Shown here: positions 16,783 to 27,394 of the stretch, piece after piece
How the letters are laid out: the number at the start of each line of letters is the position of its first letter
Numbering within the stretch: the stretch's first letter is position 1
From: Kitasatospora sp. SUK 42
Lineage (GTDB): Bacteria > Actinomycetota > Actinomycetes > Streptomycetales > Streptomycetaceae
Direction: 5' to 3'
Assembly: GCF_015776785.2 (NCBI RefSeq)
Contig: NZ_LFMD02000002.1
Coordinates: forward strand, 490,125 to 554,124
DNA: 64,000 nt
The notes under the pieces: model-generated
Databases searched by the model: none
What the model was told of the DNA's origin: nothing
The model's input: the letters and a program-made list of their open reading frames with translations, nothing else
Made by a program: the position numbers and the translations under genes

Positions 16783-17019
16783 CTAGCCTCCGTCCTCGCC
16801 CTTGCCGGGCCCCCGCCGTGCGTACTTCTTGTGCACCGCCTGCCTGGTCACCCCGAGGCAAACCGCGATGTCCTGCCAGGACCAGCCCTGCGACCGGGCG
16901 TTGCCCACCTGAAGGCCCTCCAGACGGTCCGCCAGATCCCGCAGGGCGCGGACCGCCCGGAGCCCCACGGCGGGGTCACGACTGCTCGCGGCGGCCGCGA
17001 GCTCTCCGCTCTCGCTCAT
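16783..17019 (-). CDS. Small helix-turn-helix protein, partner of the Clp-N protein
   Basis: 78 residues from the ATG at 17019 (MSESGELAAAASSRDPAVGL). The HTH is WSWQDIAVCLGVTRQAVHKK YAR, a simple resolvase/sigma-like recognition helix, preceded by a Leu/Arg helix (RALRDLADRLEGLQVGNARS). There is no ribosome binding site. A promoter with TTGACA and CAAAGT places the start of transcription at or next to the ATG, so the mRNA is probably leaderless. Two identical dyads overlap this promoter, consistent with autoregulation (inferred). Confidence 0.85.
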   Translation of the reverse strand: MSESGELAAAASSRDPAVGLRAVRALRDLADRLEGLQVGNARSQGWSWQDIAVCLGVTRQAVHKKYARRGPGKGEDGG

Positions 17020-17022
17020 GCC

Positions 17023-17066
17023 GTCAACTTTGGTTGACACTCGGGGGAATGTCAACCCCGGTTGAC
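17023..17066. promoter_or_regulatory. Duplicated operator GTCAAC-N4-GTTGAC
   Basis: Two dyads with identical arms lie at 17023-17038 (spacer TTTG) and 17051-17066 (spacer CCCG), 28 bp apart. They cover the -35 and -10 of the HTH-ClpN promoter. Confidence 0.75.
17027..17055 (-). promoter_or_regulatory. Predicted promoter for a leaderless HTH-ClpN mRNA
   Basis: On the minus strand, TTGACA (17055-17050), a 17-bp spacer and CAAAGT (17032-17027) are followed 7 nt later by the ATG at 17019. This geometry gives a transcript starting at about the start codon. Confidence 0.6.
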
Positions 17067-17076
17067 AGCTGTGGAG

Positions 17077-17111
17077 CCCGCCCGAACCGCCGCGCGGCCC
17101 CTTCGGGCGGG
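17077..17111 (-). terminator. Terminator of the amidohydrolase gene
   Basis: A 10-bp stem CCCGCCCGAA / TTCGGGCGGG (17077-17086 with 17102-17111), just past the stop of the minus-strand amidohydrolase. Confidence 0.65.
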
Positions 17112-17137
17112 AGGAGGAGGCGCGGAGTCGCCCGGTG

Positions 17138-17923
17138 TCAGAGGCCCAGCAGTTCCGCGAGGGTTCCGCCCAGCACGCGGTCGCGCAGGGCGCCCGGGCT
17201 GGTCACGCGTTCGACGGTGGCGCGGGCGAGGACCGGGTCGCCGTAGGGCGCGTCCGAGCCGAACAGGGTGCGGTCGGGCACCTCCGTGATGGCCAGTCGG
17301 ACCGCGAAGACGATGTTCGCCGTCGAGAGCTCCAGGTACAGGTTCGGGGTGTCCCGGGCCAGCTCGATCGCGGTCAGCCAGTGCAGTCCGCCGAGCTGGC
17401 TGATCACCAGGGGCACGGTCGGATGGCGGCGCGCGAGGGCGGCGAGGGTCACCAGGTCCCCCTCCGTGGTCGGCGCGAAGCCGTGCACGACGACCGGTAG
17501 CCCACCGTGGTCGGCGGCCGCCCGCAGGACCGGCTCGACCAGGCCGGCCCCGTCCGGGGGCGGGGTCAGCTCGCCGACGCCCCGGAAGCCCCGGCCGACG
17601 ATCTCCCGCTCGACCTCCACCGCGACCTGCTCGGCCGACCGGTCCAGGCGGACCGAGCCGAAGCCGATGAAGCGATCGGGGTGCGCCGCGCAGGCCTCGG
17701 CCAGCTCCTGCCGCACGAGCCGGAAGCCGTCCGGCGCGTTGGACCGTCCGCTCATCGCCACGTTCAACGCGCTCATCTCACGCCGGAACGAGGCCAGATC
17801 GGTGGCCCGCTCGGGATGCGGCCGGGTGCCGAACAGCACAGCGCGGCCGACCTCGGCCTCGTCCAGCAGGGCGAGGTGGCCGTGCACGGGATCGTGGACA
17901 TGGCTGTGCGCATCGATGATCAA
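17138..17923 (-). CDS. Amidohydrolase-2 family metal-dependent hydrolase
   Basis: 261 residues, a compact TIM-barrel hydrolase. Metal-binding marks are HSHVH at residues 6-10 (MIIDAHSHVHDPVHGH), the barrel His in PVVVHGFAP, and the late Asp in LFGSDAPYGDPVLARATVER. It belongs to the group of decarboxylases, lactonases and related enzymes; the substrate cannot be assigned. The ATG at 17923 fits the family N-terminus exactly. It is divergent from a MerR regulator 75 bp away, which may control it. Confidence 0.88.
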   Translation of the reverse strand: MIIDAHSHVHDPVHGHLALLDEAEVGRAVLFGTRPHPERATDLASFRREMSALNVAMSGRSNAPDGFRLVRQELAEACAAHPDRFIGFGSVRLDRSAEQVAVEVEREIVGRGFRGVGELTPPPDGAGLVEPVLRAAADHGGLPVVVHGFAPTTEGDLVTLAALARRHPTVPLVISQLGGLHWLTAIELARDTPNLYLELSTANIVFAVRLAITEVPDRTLFGSDAPYGDPVLARATVERVTSPGALRDRVLGGTLAELLGL

Positions 17924-17998
17924 CGGATTCTCCAGGTCAGGACCGGTGAGGGCGGCGGTGGAATGCCGCCGTCGGCCCCATCGTTGGAGGTTGACACC

Positions 17999-18391
17999 AT
18001 GGCAAGGTCAAGCTCCGCGGAGAAACCCATGCTGATCGGCCAGTTGGCCAGGAGAACCGGGACGAGCGAACGCCTGCTCCGCTACTACGAGCGCGTCGGC
18101 CTGCTCGCCTCCACCCGCCGGGCCAACGGCTATCGCGAGTACGACGACGGCGCCGAGCAGACGGTCGGACAGATCCGCGCCCTGCTGGCGGCCGGGCTGT
18201 CCACCAGCCTGATCCGGCAGGTACTGCCCTGCGCCCTCTCGGACGGCGCGCTGCGCCCGTGTCCGGGAGTACTGGACAAGCTCCACGCCCAGCTCGCCCA
18301 ACTGGACCGGCGTGCGGAGGAGTTGGCACAAGCCCGACGGAGTCTGCGACAGGCCATCACAGCCTCCGAACAGGCCCAGCGCGTCGATTAG
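17999..18391 (+). CDS. MerR family transcriptional regulator
   Basis: 130 residues. The winged HTH is MLIGQLARRTGTSERLLRYY ERVGLL followed by the wing RRANGYREYDDGAEQTVGQI. The C-terminal helix DKLHAQLAQLDRRAEELAQA is the dimerisation coiled coil. C-terminal Cys residues (VLPCALSDG, RPCPGVLD) are present but do not form a classic metal site. The ATG at 17999 has GGAGG 8 nt upstream. It is divergent from the amidohydrolase, its probable target; it is convergent with nrdJ, separated by two terminator hairpins. Confidence 0.9.
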   Translation: MARSSSAEKPMLIGQLARRTGTSERLLRYYERVGLLASTRRANGYREYDDGAEQTVGQIRALLAAGLSTSLIRQVLPCALSDGALRPCPGVLDKLHAQLAQLDRRAEELAQARRSLRQAITASEQAQRVD

Positions 18392-18396
18392 CCGCC

Positions 18397-18464
18397 TCCG
18401 GGGCGCCACGGAGGCGCCCCGGAAACGCGAGGCGGGGTGCCGGCCCGATCGCCGACACCCCGCC
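18397..18464. terminator. Two tandem hairpins between merR and nrdJ
   Basis: The first has an 11-bp perfect stem (18397-18407 with 18413-18423, 5-nt loop). The second is GGCGGGGTG / CACCCCGCC (18431-18439 with 18456-18464). They lie between convergent genes and probably act in both directions. Confidence 0.8.
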
Positions 18465-18503
18465 CGAACCGCTATGTCACGCCCACCGGGCGCTCGCGAC
18501 CGA

Positions 18504-21380
<2,877 letters not shown>

Positions 21381-21460
21381 TTCTCGCTCCTCCTCCTGGG
21401 CAAACGCCCGAAGTGCCCTGAAAAATCCGGGCACCGCTGGTTCGTCATTCCGGTGTGCGG

Positions 21461-21606
21461 GCAGGCGGAGACCTCGCCTGCTTGCGCACGGTTTGTAGTG
21501 TTCTGTGCCCAGTTTTCGGGCACGCGTGAGCCCCGTGGGGCCCGTGTGGTGCTGGCGGCCCCGATGGGGCCTGCGTTGTGTTGGCTGGGAGGGCCCGGAA
21601 GGGCCC
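21461..21606 (-). other. Hairpin-rich nrdR-nrdJ intergenic region
   Basis: Five hairpins occur in sequence on the minus strand: 21606-21591 (GGGCCC stem, TTCC loop), 21571-21557, 21541-21530, 21523-21505 and 21481-21461. The first probably terminates or attenuates nrdR. A half-matching NrdR-box-like word lies at 21486-21501 (ACACTACA on the minus strand). I do not see a convincing cobalamin riboswitch consensus. Confidence 0.5.
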
Positions 21607-21614
21607 GGCGCCGC

Positions 21615-22112
21615 CTAGGGCGCGGTGGCGGGAACGGACACGCAGGTGCAGTCCGCCTCGGTGGCGGGCCGCTCGCCGCGGAGTTCCGCGATGGCGGCCT
21701 CGAAGTCCTCCAGTCCGTCGTACGCCTGGTACACGCTGGCGAAGCGCAGGTAGGCGACCACGTCGAGCTCCTTGAGCGGTCCGAGTATGGCCAGCCCCAC
21801 GTCGTGGGTGGTCAGCTCGGCGTTGCCGCTGGCGCGCACGCACTCCTCGACCCGCTGCCCGAGCTGGGCGAGGGCGTCCTCGGTGACCGGGCGGCCCTGA
21901 CAGGCCTTGCGGACTCCGGTGATGACCTTCTGCCGGGAGAAGGGCTCGGTGACGCCGCTGCGCTTGATGACCATGAGCGCGGCCGTCTCCACGGTGGTGA
22001 AACGGCGGCCGCAGTCCGGGCACTGTCGACGACGGCGGATGCAGCTGCCGTCCTCGGTGGTCCGGCTGTCGACAACGCGGCTGTCGGAGTGCCGGCAGAA
22101 GGGGCAGTGCAC
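21615..22112 (-). CDS. nrdR: NrdR transcriptional repressor of ribonucleotide reductase genes
   Basis: 165 residues. An N-terminal zinc ribbon (CPFC at residues 3-6, CPDC around 31-34) is followed by the DNA-binding linker and an ATP-cone domain ([20 protein letters not shown] and [20 protein letters not shown]). The cone binds ATP/dATP so that repression follows dNTP levels. GTG at 22112 gives the canonical [17 protein letters not shown] start. A proline- and alanine-rich C-terminal tail is short. It is first in the nrdR-nrdJ unit, with NrdR boxes upstream (autoregulation, established for the family). Confidence 0.97.
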   Translation of the reverse strand: MHCPFCRHSDSRVVDSRTTEDGSCIRRRRQCPDCGRRFTTVETAALMVIKRSGVTEPFSRQKVITGVRKACQGRPVTEDALAQLGQRVEECVRASGNAELTTHDVGLAILGPLKELDVVAYLRFASVYQAYDGLEDFEAAIAELRGERPATEADCTCVSVPATAP

Positions 22113-22193
22113 CTCGGGATCCCTCCCTGGCAGGACGTGCGGACCGGTTGAGTCTAAGCGATGCACCCCCGGCCTCGCCAAGCTGATCATGCG

Positions 22194-22209
22194 ACGCGAC
22201 CACTAGTAC
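22194..22209. promoter_or_regulatory. Possible second NrdR box
   Basis: ACGCGACCACTAGTAC resembles the streptomycete NrdR box pattern in its right half (CTAGT) and in the central AC. It is centred 37 bp from the better box, not an exact number of helical turns, so it is less certain. Confidence 0.4.
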
Positions 22210-22230
22210 TGGGCACGGAGAGGACTGTAG

Positions 22231-22246
22231 CCACTACATCTAGGAC
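22231..22246. promoter_or_regulatory. NrdR box upstream of nrdR
   Basis: CCACTACATCTAGGAC closely fits the 16-bp NrdR box (ACACNACATCTAGTNT-like). It lies about 120 bp upstream of the nrdR GTG, in the nrdR-lexA divergent region. Confidence 0.65.
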
Positions 22247-22308
22247 TCTGGGGGAAGTGACACCCCTGGCGTGTCGGCGCCGATTAGACTTCCGGAGTCG
22301 ACATCCGG

Positions 22309-22324
22309 TCGAACATTTACTCGA
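22309..22324. promoter_or_regulatory. LexA (SOS) box candidate, distal
   Basis: TCGAACATTTACTCGA matches TCGAAC-N4-GTTCGA at 10 of 12 defined bases. It lies 131 bp before the lexA start. Confidence 0.5.
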
Positions 22325-22371
22325 TGTACAACAAAGCCTTGATCGAGTCAGCCAACTCCCGAATAATTCAC

Positions 22372-22387
22372 TCGAACGTGTGTTTGG
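22372..22387. promoter_or_regulatory. LexA (SOS) box candidate, proximal
   Basis: TCGAACGTGTGTTTGG matches TCGAAC-N4-GTTCGA at 10 of 12 bases. It lies 68 bp before the lexA start, the position expected for autoregulation. Confidence 0.65.
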
Positions 22388-22454
22388 CGCAACCTTTCGA
22401 TAGGAGGTGCGTTGGGCTGGAAAAGGGAGAGGACAGCCGTCGAGAGGGGCCGCC

Positions 22455-23336
22455 GTGAACACCATCGAAAGCAACACCATCCCGGTGCAGGAACACTCCC
22501 AGTTCAAGGTGGGGCAGCGCACCACGAATCAGCAGAGCGTGGACATCAGCATGGACCGTAGCGAAGACCCCCGACTCTCCGGACCGGCCCTTTCCACCGC
22601 CAGCCGGGTTCCCGACCAGCCGATCGAACACTCCTCCGGGATGGACGACAACCACGCCTCCCCGGCCCGCGCGATGCCCGGCCGCCCCCCCGGCATCCGT
22701 ACCGACGAGGCCGGCCTCACCGAGCGCCAGCGCCGGGTGATCGAGGTCATCCGCGACTCCGTGCAGCGCCGGGGCTACCCGCCGTCCATGCGCGAGATCG
22801 GCCAGGCCGTCGGCCTGTCCAGCACCTCCTCGGTCGCCCACCAGCTGATGGCCCTGGAGCGCAAGGGCTTCCTCCGCCGGGATCCGCACCGTCCGCGCGC
22901 CTACGAGGTCCGCGGCGTCGAGGTGGCCCGCCCCAACACCGCCGAGACGGCCGGCCGCCCGTCCACCTCGTACGTGCCGCTGGTCGGCCGGATCGCCGCC
23001 GGCGGGCCCATCCTGGCCGAGCAGACGGTCGAGGACGTCTTCCCGCTGCCCCGCCAACTGGTCGGCGAGGGCGAGCTGTTCGCGCTCACCGTGCGCGGCG
23101 ACTCGATGATCGAGGCGGCCATCTGCGACGGCGACTGGGTCACCGTGCGCCGCCAGCCGGTCGCCGAGAACGGCGACATCGTGGCCGCGATGATCGACGG
23201 CGAGGCCACCGTCAAGCGGCTCAAGCGCGAGGACGGCCGGATCTGGCTGATGCCGCACAACCCGGCGTACGAGCCGATCAACGGCGACAACGCGACCATC
23301 CTGGGCAAGGTCGTCGCGGTCCTGCGCCGCCTCTGA
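22455..23336 (+). CDS. lexA: SOS repressor LexA
   Basis: Repressor of the DNA-damage response, cleaved when RecA is activated. About 293 residues from the GTG at 22455. The winged HTH is at about 88-150 ([40 protein letters not shown]). The self-cleavage site is Ala182-Gly183 ([13 protein letters not shown]), with the Ser217-Lys254 dyad in RGDSMIEAA and [11 protein letters not shown]. The 85-residue N-terminal extension before the HTH is long and low complexity; later starts (ATG 22551, ATG 22641) would give more ordinary lengths. A very strong AGGAGG at 22402-22407 precedes an earlier in-frame GTG (22407) with no spacing. LexA boxes lie upstream. Confidence 0.95.
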   Translation: MNTIESNTIPVQEHSQFKVGQRTTNQQSVDISMDRSEDPRLSGPALSTASRVPDQPIEHSSGMDDNHASPARAMPGRPPGIRTDEAGLTERQRRVIEVIRDSVQRRGYPPSMREIGQAVGLSSTSSVAHQLMALERKGFLRRDPHRPRAYEVRGVEVARPNTAETAGRPSTSYVPLVGRIAAGGPILAEQTVEDVFPLPRQLVGEGELFALTVRGDSMIEAAICDGDWVTVRRQPVAENGDIVAAMIDGEATVKRLKREDGRIWLMPHNPAYEPINGDNATILGKVVAVLRRL

Positions 23337-23388
23337 CGGCACGGGCCGCACGGGCGGCACGAACGGCGTGGACGGCACACGACCGGAA

Positions 23389-23419
23389 GGGGCTCCACCG
23401 CGATCCCGCGGGGAGCCCC
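23389..23419. terminator. Terminator between lexA and the helicase gene
   Basis: An 8-bp perfect stem GGGGCTCC / GGAGCCCC (23389-23396 with 23412-23419) between convergent genes; probably bidirectional. Confidence 0.75.
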
Positions 23420-23449
23420 TCCGTCGTTCCAGGACCGCTGCCGGTCCGC

Positions 23450-25558
23450 TCAGCCCCGCTTCACCACCGGCCGCACCGGCGGCGCCGAGGCGTCGATCGC
23501 CGCCAGCGAGCGGCGCACCTGGTTGCGGTCCGTGGTGTACCAGAACTCCGGCATCGAGGACCGGAAGAAGCCCCCGTACCGCTTGGTCTCCACCCGCGGG
23601 TCGAGCACCGCCACGATGCCCCGGTCGTCCGCCGCACGCACCAGCCGGCCCGCGCCCTGCGCCATCAGCAGCGCCGCGTGCGTCGCCGCGACCGCCATGA
23701 AGCCGTTGCCGCCGTGCTGTTCCACGTCCTTCTGGCGGGCGCTCATCAGCGGGTCGTCCGGCCGCGGGAAGGGGATGCGGTCCATCACGACCAACTGGCA
23801 GGCCGAGCCGGGCACGTCCACGCCCTGCCAGAGCGAGAGCGTGCCGAACAGACAGGTGGTGGCGTCCGAGGCGAACTCGCGGATCAACTCGCCCAGGGTG
23901 TCCTCCCCCTGGAGCAGGATCCGGTTGTCCAGCCGCTCCCGCATCGCCTCCGCGGCCGCCTGGGCGCCGCGCATCGAGGAGAACAGGCCCAGCGTCCGCC
24001 CGCCGGCCGCGCCGATCAGCTCGGCCAACTCGTCCAGCATGTCCGGCCGTTCGGGATCGCGCCCGGGGTCGGCGAGGTGCTTGGCGACGTACAGGATGCC
24101 CTGCTTGGGGTACTTGAACGGCGAGCCGACGTCGATCCCGCGCCAGGACGGGACGGCGTCCTCCCCGAAGCCGGGTTCGGGGTTATCCCCCGGCGTGCGC
24201 TCGTCCGGCAGCCTGGTCTCCTTGGGCAGGCCGAGCGAGCCGGCCACGCCGTTGAAGTCCCCGCCGAGCTTGAGGGTGGCCGAGGTGAGGACGACCGAGC
24301 GCTCCTTGTACAGCCCCTCGCGCAGCAGCCCGGACACGCTCAGCGGCGCGACCCGCAGCGAGGCGGTGCCCAGCCCGTAGCGGTCGCTGCGCTCGATCCA
24401 GACCACGTCGTACTCGGAGCCCTCCAGCAGCCGCTCGGCGGTCTCGTGCAGCGTCTCGGCCGAGGCCATCGCCTGCTTGCGCACCGCGTCCTCGTCACTG
24501 AGGCCCTTGTCGCGGGTCTCCCCGAGCGAGGTGATCACCTGGCGGGAGGCGTCCCGGATCGCGGTGACCGCGTACGCCAGGTACTCGGGCAGCTCTTCGA
24601 CCCGGCCGGGCTGGGCGGTCTCCATCAGGCCGTGGTAGTTCTCGGCGGCGGCCTGCAGGGCGTCCACGGCCTTCTCGTTGGCCAGCCGGGCGGCCCGCTT
24701 GACCGCCCGGTTGACCGCGCCGACGGTCAGCTCGGCGGTGGCCGCGCCGGTGACCCGGTTGACCAGCTCGTGCGCCTCGTCCACGATCAGCAGCCCGTGC
24801 TCGGGCAGCACCGGCGCGCCCTCGATCGCGTCGATCGCGAGCATCGCGTGGTTGGTGACCACGACGTCCGCCAGCTTGGCCCGCTCCCGGGCCTTCTCCG
24901 CGAAGCACTCCTGCCCGTACGCGCAGCGGGTGGCGCCCAGGCACTCCTTGGAGGTGACCGACAGCTGGGCCCAGGCCTTGTCCGAGACGCCGGGGCTCAG
25001 GTCGTCCCGGTCGCCGGTCTCGGTCTCGTCCGCCCAGTCGCGCAGCCGCAGCACGTCCTGTCCGAGCTTGCCGGTCGGCCCGCCGAGCGCGTCCACCGGG
25101 TCGAACAGGCCCTCGCCCTCGTCGCTCGGGGTGCCCTCGTTGGCCCGGTGCAGGCAGAGGTAGTTGGAGCGTCCCTTGAGCATCGCGAACAGCGGGCGGC
25201 GGCGCAGCACCGGGTGCAGCGCATCGACCGTACGCGGCAAGTCCCGCTCCACCAGCTGGCGTTGCAGTGCCAGGGTGGCGGTGGCGACCACCACGCGGTC
25301 CCCGTGGGCGAGCGCGGGCACCAGGTAGGCGAGAGACTTCCCGGTGCCGGTGCCGGCCTGGACGAGGAGGTGCTCGCTGTGGTCGACCGCGTCGGCGACG
25401 GCCTCGGCCATCCGCAGCTGGCCGGGGCGCTCCACACCGCCGACGGCCTCCACCGCGGCGTGCAGCAGCTCGGGGATCCGCGAGCGCGGGACGGCGACGG
25501 CTTCCTCGGCCTCGTCGCCGAGGTCCGTCGCGGGCTGGGGTTCGGAGTCGTTCGTCAT
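23450..25558 (-). CDS. DinG/XPD-type ATP-dependent DNA helicase
   Basis: 702 residues, superfamily 2 helicase with an iron-sulfur domain, which unwinds 5-prime to 3-prime on structured DNA and R-loops in the DinG family. Walker A is QAGTGTGKSLAYLVPAL, the DEAH box is LLIVDEAHELVNRVT. The four Fe-S Cys are in NYLCLHRA and KECLGATRCAYGQECF, the C-terminal motif VI is MAQGAGRLVRAADDRG. The ATG at 25558 has GGAAGG upstream. It starts only 12 bp after the siderophore operon's last gene on the same strand, so readthrough from the iron-regulated promoter is possible. As I recall, the lexA-nrdR-dinG neighbourhood is conserved in Streptomyces. Confidence 0.94.
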   Translation of the reverse strand: MTNDSEPQPATDLGDEAEEAVAVPRSRIPELLHAAVEAVGGVERPGQLRMAEAVADAVDHSEHLLVQAGTGTGKSLAYLVPALAHGDRVVVATATLALQRQLVERDLPRTVDALHPVLRRRPLFAMLKGRSNYLCLHRANEGTPSDEGEGLFDPVDALGGPTGKLGQDVLRLRDWADETETGDRDDLSPGVSDKAWAQLSVTSKECLGATRCAYGQECFAEKARERAKLADVVVTNHAMLAIDAIEGAPVLPEHGLLIVDEAHELVNRVTGAATAELTVGAVNRAVKRAARLANEKAVDALQAAAENYHGLMETAQPGRVEELPEYLAYAVTAIRDASRQVITSLGETRDKGLSDEDAVRKQAMASAETLHETAERLLEGSEYDVVWIERSDRYGLGTASLRVAPLSVSGLLREGLYKERSVVLTSATLKLGGDFNGVAGSLGLPKETRLPDERTPGDNPEPGFGEDAVPSWRGIDVGSPFKYPKQGILYVAKHLADPGRDPERPDMLDELAELIGAAGGRTLGLFSSMRGAQAAAEAMRERLDNRILLQGEDTLGELIREFASDATTCLFGTLSLWQGVDVPGSACQLVVMDRIPFPRPDDPLMSARQKDVEQHGGNGFMAVAATHAALLMAQGAGRLVRAADDRGIVAVLDPRVETKRYGGFFRSSMPEFWYTTDRNQVRRSLAAIDASAPPVRPVVKRG

Positions 25559-25570
25559 GACCCTTCCACC

Positions 25571-27394
25571 CTACGGGGCGGGGGCGACAATCCGGTCCCG
25601 CCCAGCGGGAAGGCGCACGTCCACGTCCACCAGCGCGTTGGGCACGGTGCCGTGCCGGGCGGCGTGCGGGCGGTGCGGGCGGTCCTGGTAACCGTCCAGC
25701 AGCAGCCGGTTGCGGTTGAGGCAGAGCCGGGTGATCCGGGGCCGGAACAGGTCGAACAGCTCGAAGCGCTCGCCCAGCTCGGGGAAGCGCTCCTGGTAGC
25801 GGAGGATCTCGGCGCGCAGCAGGGCCCAGAACTCGGCCTCGGGCAGGCCGGTCTGCGCCTCCACCAGCGGGGCGAGGTAGCGGAAGACGCCGATGAACAG
25901 CCCGGAGTGGATGAACTGGCACAGGCCCTGCGGATTGTCCCGCAGCAGCACGTCGGCGACCTCGGCGGGCACGCCGCGCAGTTCGGGCAGGTCCCGGTCG
26001 CTGAGGTTGACGTCGTCGACGAAGTCCTTGACCGCGAGCCTGGTCGGGACGTCCCGCTCGTCGAAGACCACGATGGCGTTCTCGCCGTGCGGGGAGAAGA
26101 CCAGCCCGTAGCGGTAGAGGAAGTGCAGCAGCGGCGGCAGCATCGCGGCGAACAGCCGGCCGGTCCAGTCGGCGGGGGTGAGGCCGGAGCGGGCGATCAG
26201 CTCGGCGGTGAGCGCCCGCCCGTCGGAGCCGGACTGCAGCAGGGCGGCGAGGGTGCGGGCGCGCTCGCCGCGGTCGAGGAAGGGGCCGAGCGGTTCGCGC
26301 CAGATCGCGCCGAGCAGTTCCTTGTACTGGTACGGCGACTCGGGCATCACCCGGTAGACCGGGTGGTCGACGGTGACGGAGGCGATCTCGCCGAGCAGGA
26401 TCACCCGGCACTCCTCCCGCAGGTACGGGTCGGCGTCGCGCAGCCCGTGCAGCCAGGCGGTGACGGCGGGTGCGGCGAGGGTGCGCTCGGTGGGCAGGCC
26501 GCGCCAGACCAGGGTGTTGAGGATCGACAGCGGCAGCTTGACGGTGCAGCGCTCGGGGTGGGCGGTGTTGAAGAAGGAGCGGATGGACTGCTGGGGCAGC
26601 CGTGGGTCGCCGTCCGAGGGCAGCGGGACGATCTCGCCGGAGGCGATCCAGGGCGCGAACAGCGGCAGGATCGTCTCGTCCCACTGCCAGGGGTGCACGG
26701 GCAGCAGCAGGTAGTCGTCGGCGTCCGGGCCGAGCGGGGCGCGCAGCGCGTCCACGTCGTCCAGCTCGCGGGCGTACAGCTGCTCGGGGCGTTCCAGGCC
26801 GGGCACGCCCCGGTACTGGGCGAGCCGGCGGTGGACGGCGATCCAGGGCAGCGGGCGCGGGCTGCGGGCCTCCGGGGTCCAGCGGGCGACGTCGGTGGCG
26901 GAGAAGCCGATCCGGCCCTTGCTGGGGACGATCCACGGGTGGCCGCCCTGGCGCCCCTCCAGCGCGGTGTGGTCGAGCTCGGCGAGTTCGGCGGCGGTGA
27001 GCTCGGTGGCGAGCTGGCGGGCGTCCGCGGTCAGGGTGGCGGAGAGCTCGCGGATCAGGTGGGCGGTGGTCTCCCCGCGCATCCCGAGGGTCTGCCGGGC
27101 GTACGGGAGGAAGCGCAACGGGTCCAGGCCGTCCGGGTGGGAGCAGTGGACGGACTCCGGGTCGACCTGCCAGCCGTCGTACGCGCCGCGCCGGGCGGTG
27201 AAGCGGTACTCGGCCTCGGGCAGCTTGAGCCGGTACTCGCCGGCGGTGGCCCCGGGGACGGGCGTGAGCAGGTCCTCGTAGGCGAACTCGCCGAGCATCT
27301 TGGCCAGCAGGGCGCGGCCGGCCCGCCGCCAGTGCCCGGCGGTGAGGTGCGGGGGCAGGTACAGCGGCGGTTCAGCGGCCGACGGTTGCGGCAC
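25571..27394 (-). CDS. NRPS-independent siderophore synthetase, IucC/DesD-like
   Basis: 607-residue IucA/IucC family ligase that joins a carboxylate to an amine or hydroxylamine using ATP. ATP-binding marks are GHPWIVPSKGRIGF (residues 151-164) and LLLPVHPWQWDETILPL (230-246). QQSIRSFFNTAHPERCTVKL and the FhuF-like C-terminal LRPRITRLCLNRNRLLLDGY -type segment are also present. The pattern resembles DesD/IucC (condensation with a citrate half-amide or chain oligomerisation) more than IucA. GTG at 27394 overlaps the hydroxylase stop by 23 bp. It is last of four genes and is thought to carry out the second condensation (inferred). Confidence 0.92.
   Translation of the reverse strand: MPQPSAAEPPLYLPPHLTAGHWRRAGRALLAKMLGEFAYEDLLTPVPGATAGEYRLKLPEAEYRFTARRGAYDGWQVDPESVHCSHPDGLDPLRFLPYARQTLGMRGETTAHLIRELSATLTADARQLATELTAAELAELDHTALEGRQGGHPWIVPSKGRIGFSATDVARWTPEARSPRPLPWIAVHRRLAQYRGVPGLERPEQLYARELDDVDALRAPLGPDADDYLLLPVHPWQWDETILPLFAPWIASGEIVPLPSDGDPRLPQQSIRSFFNTAHPERCTVKLPLSILNTLVWRGLPTERTLAAPAVTAWLHGLRDADPYLREECRVILLGEIASVTVDHPVYRVMPESPYQYKELLGAIWREPLGPFLDRGERARTLAALLQSGSDGRALTAELIARSGLTPADWTGRLFAAMLPPLLHFLYRYGLVFSPHGENAIVVFDERDVPTRLAVKDFVDDVNLSDRDLPELRGVPAEVADVLLRDNPQGLCQFIHSGLFIGVFRYLAPLVEAQTGLPEAEFWALLRAEILRYQERFPELGERFELFDLFRPRITRLCLNRNRLLLDGYQDRPHRPHAARHGTVPNALVDVDVRLPAGRDRIVAPAP

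Noticed and set aside
21381..21614. Cobalamin riboswitch upstream of nrdJ
   Set aside because: The gap is structured, but I could not find a convincing B12-box core; in S. coelicolor the B12 riboswitch is known at nrdABS, not nrdJ.
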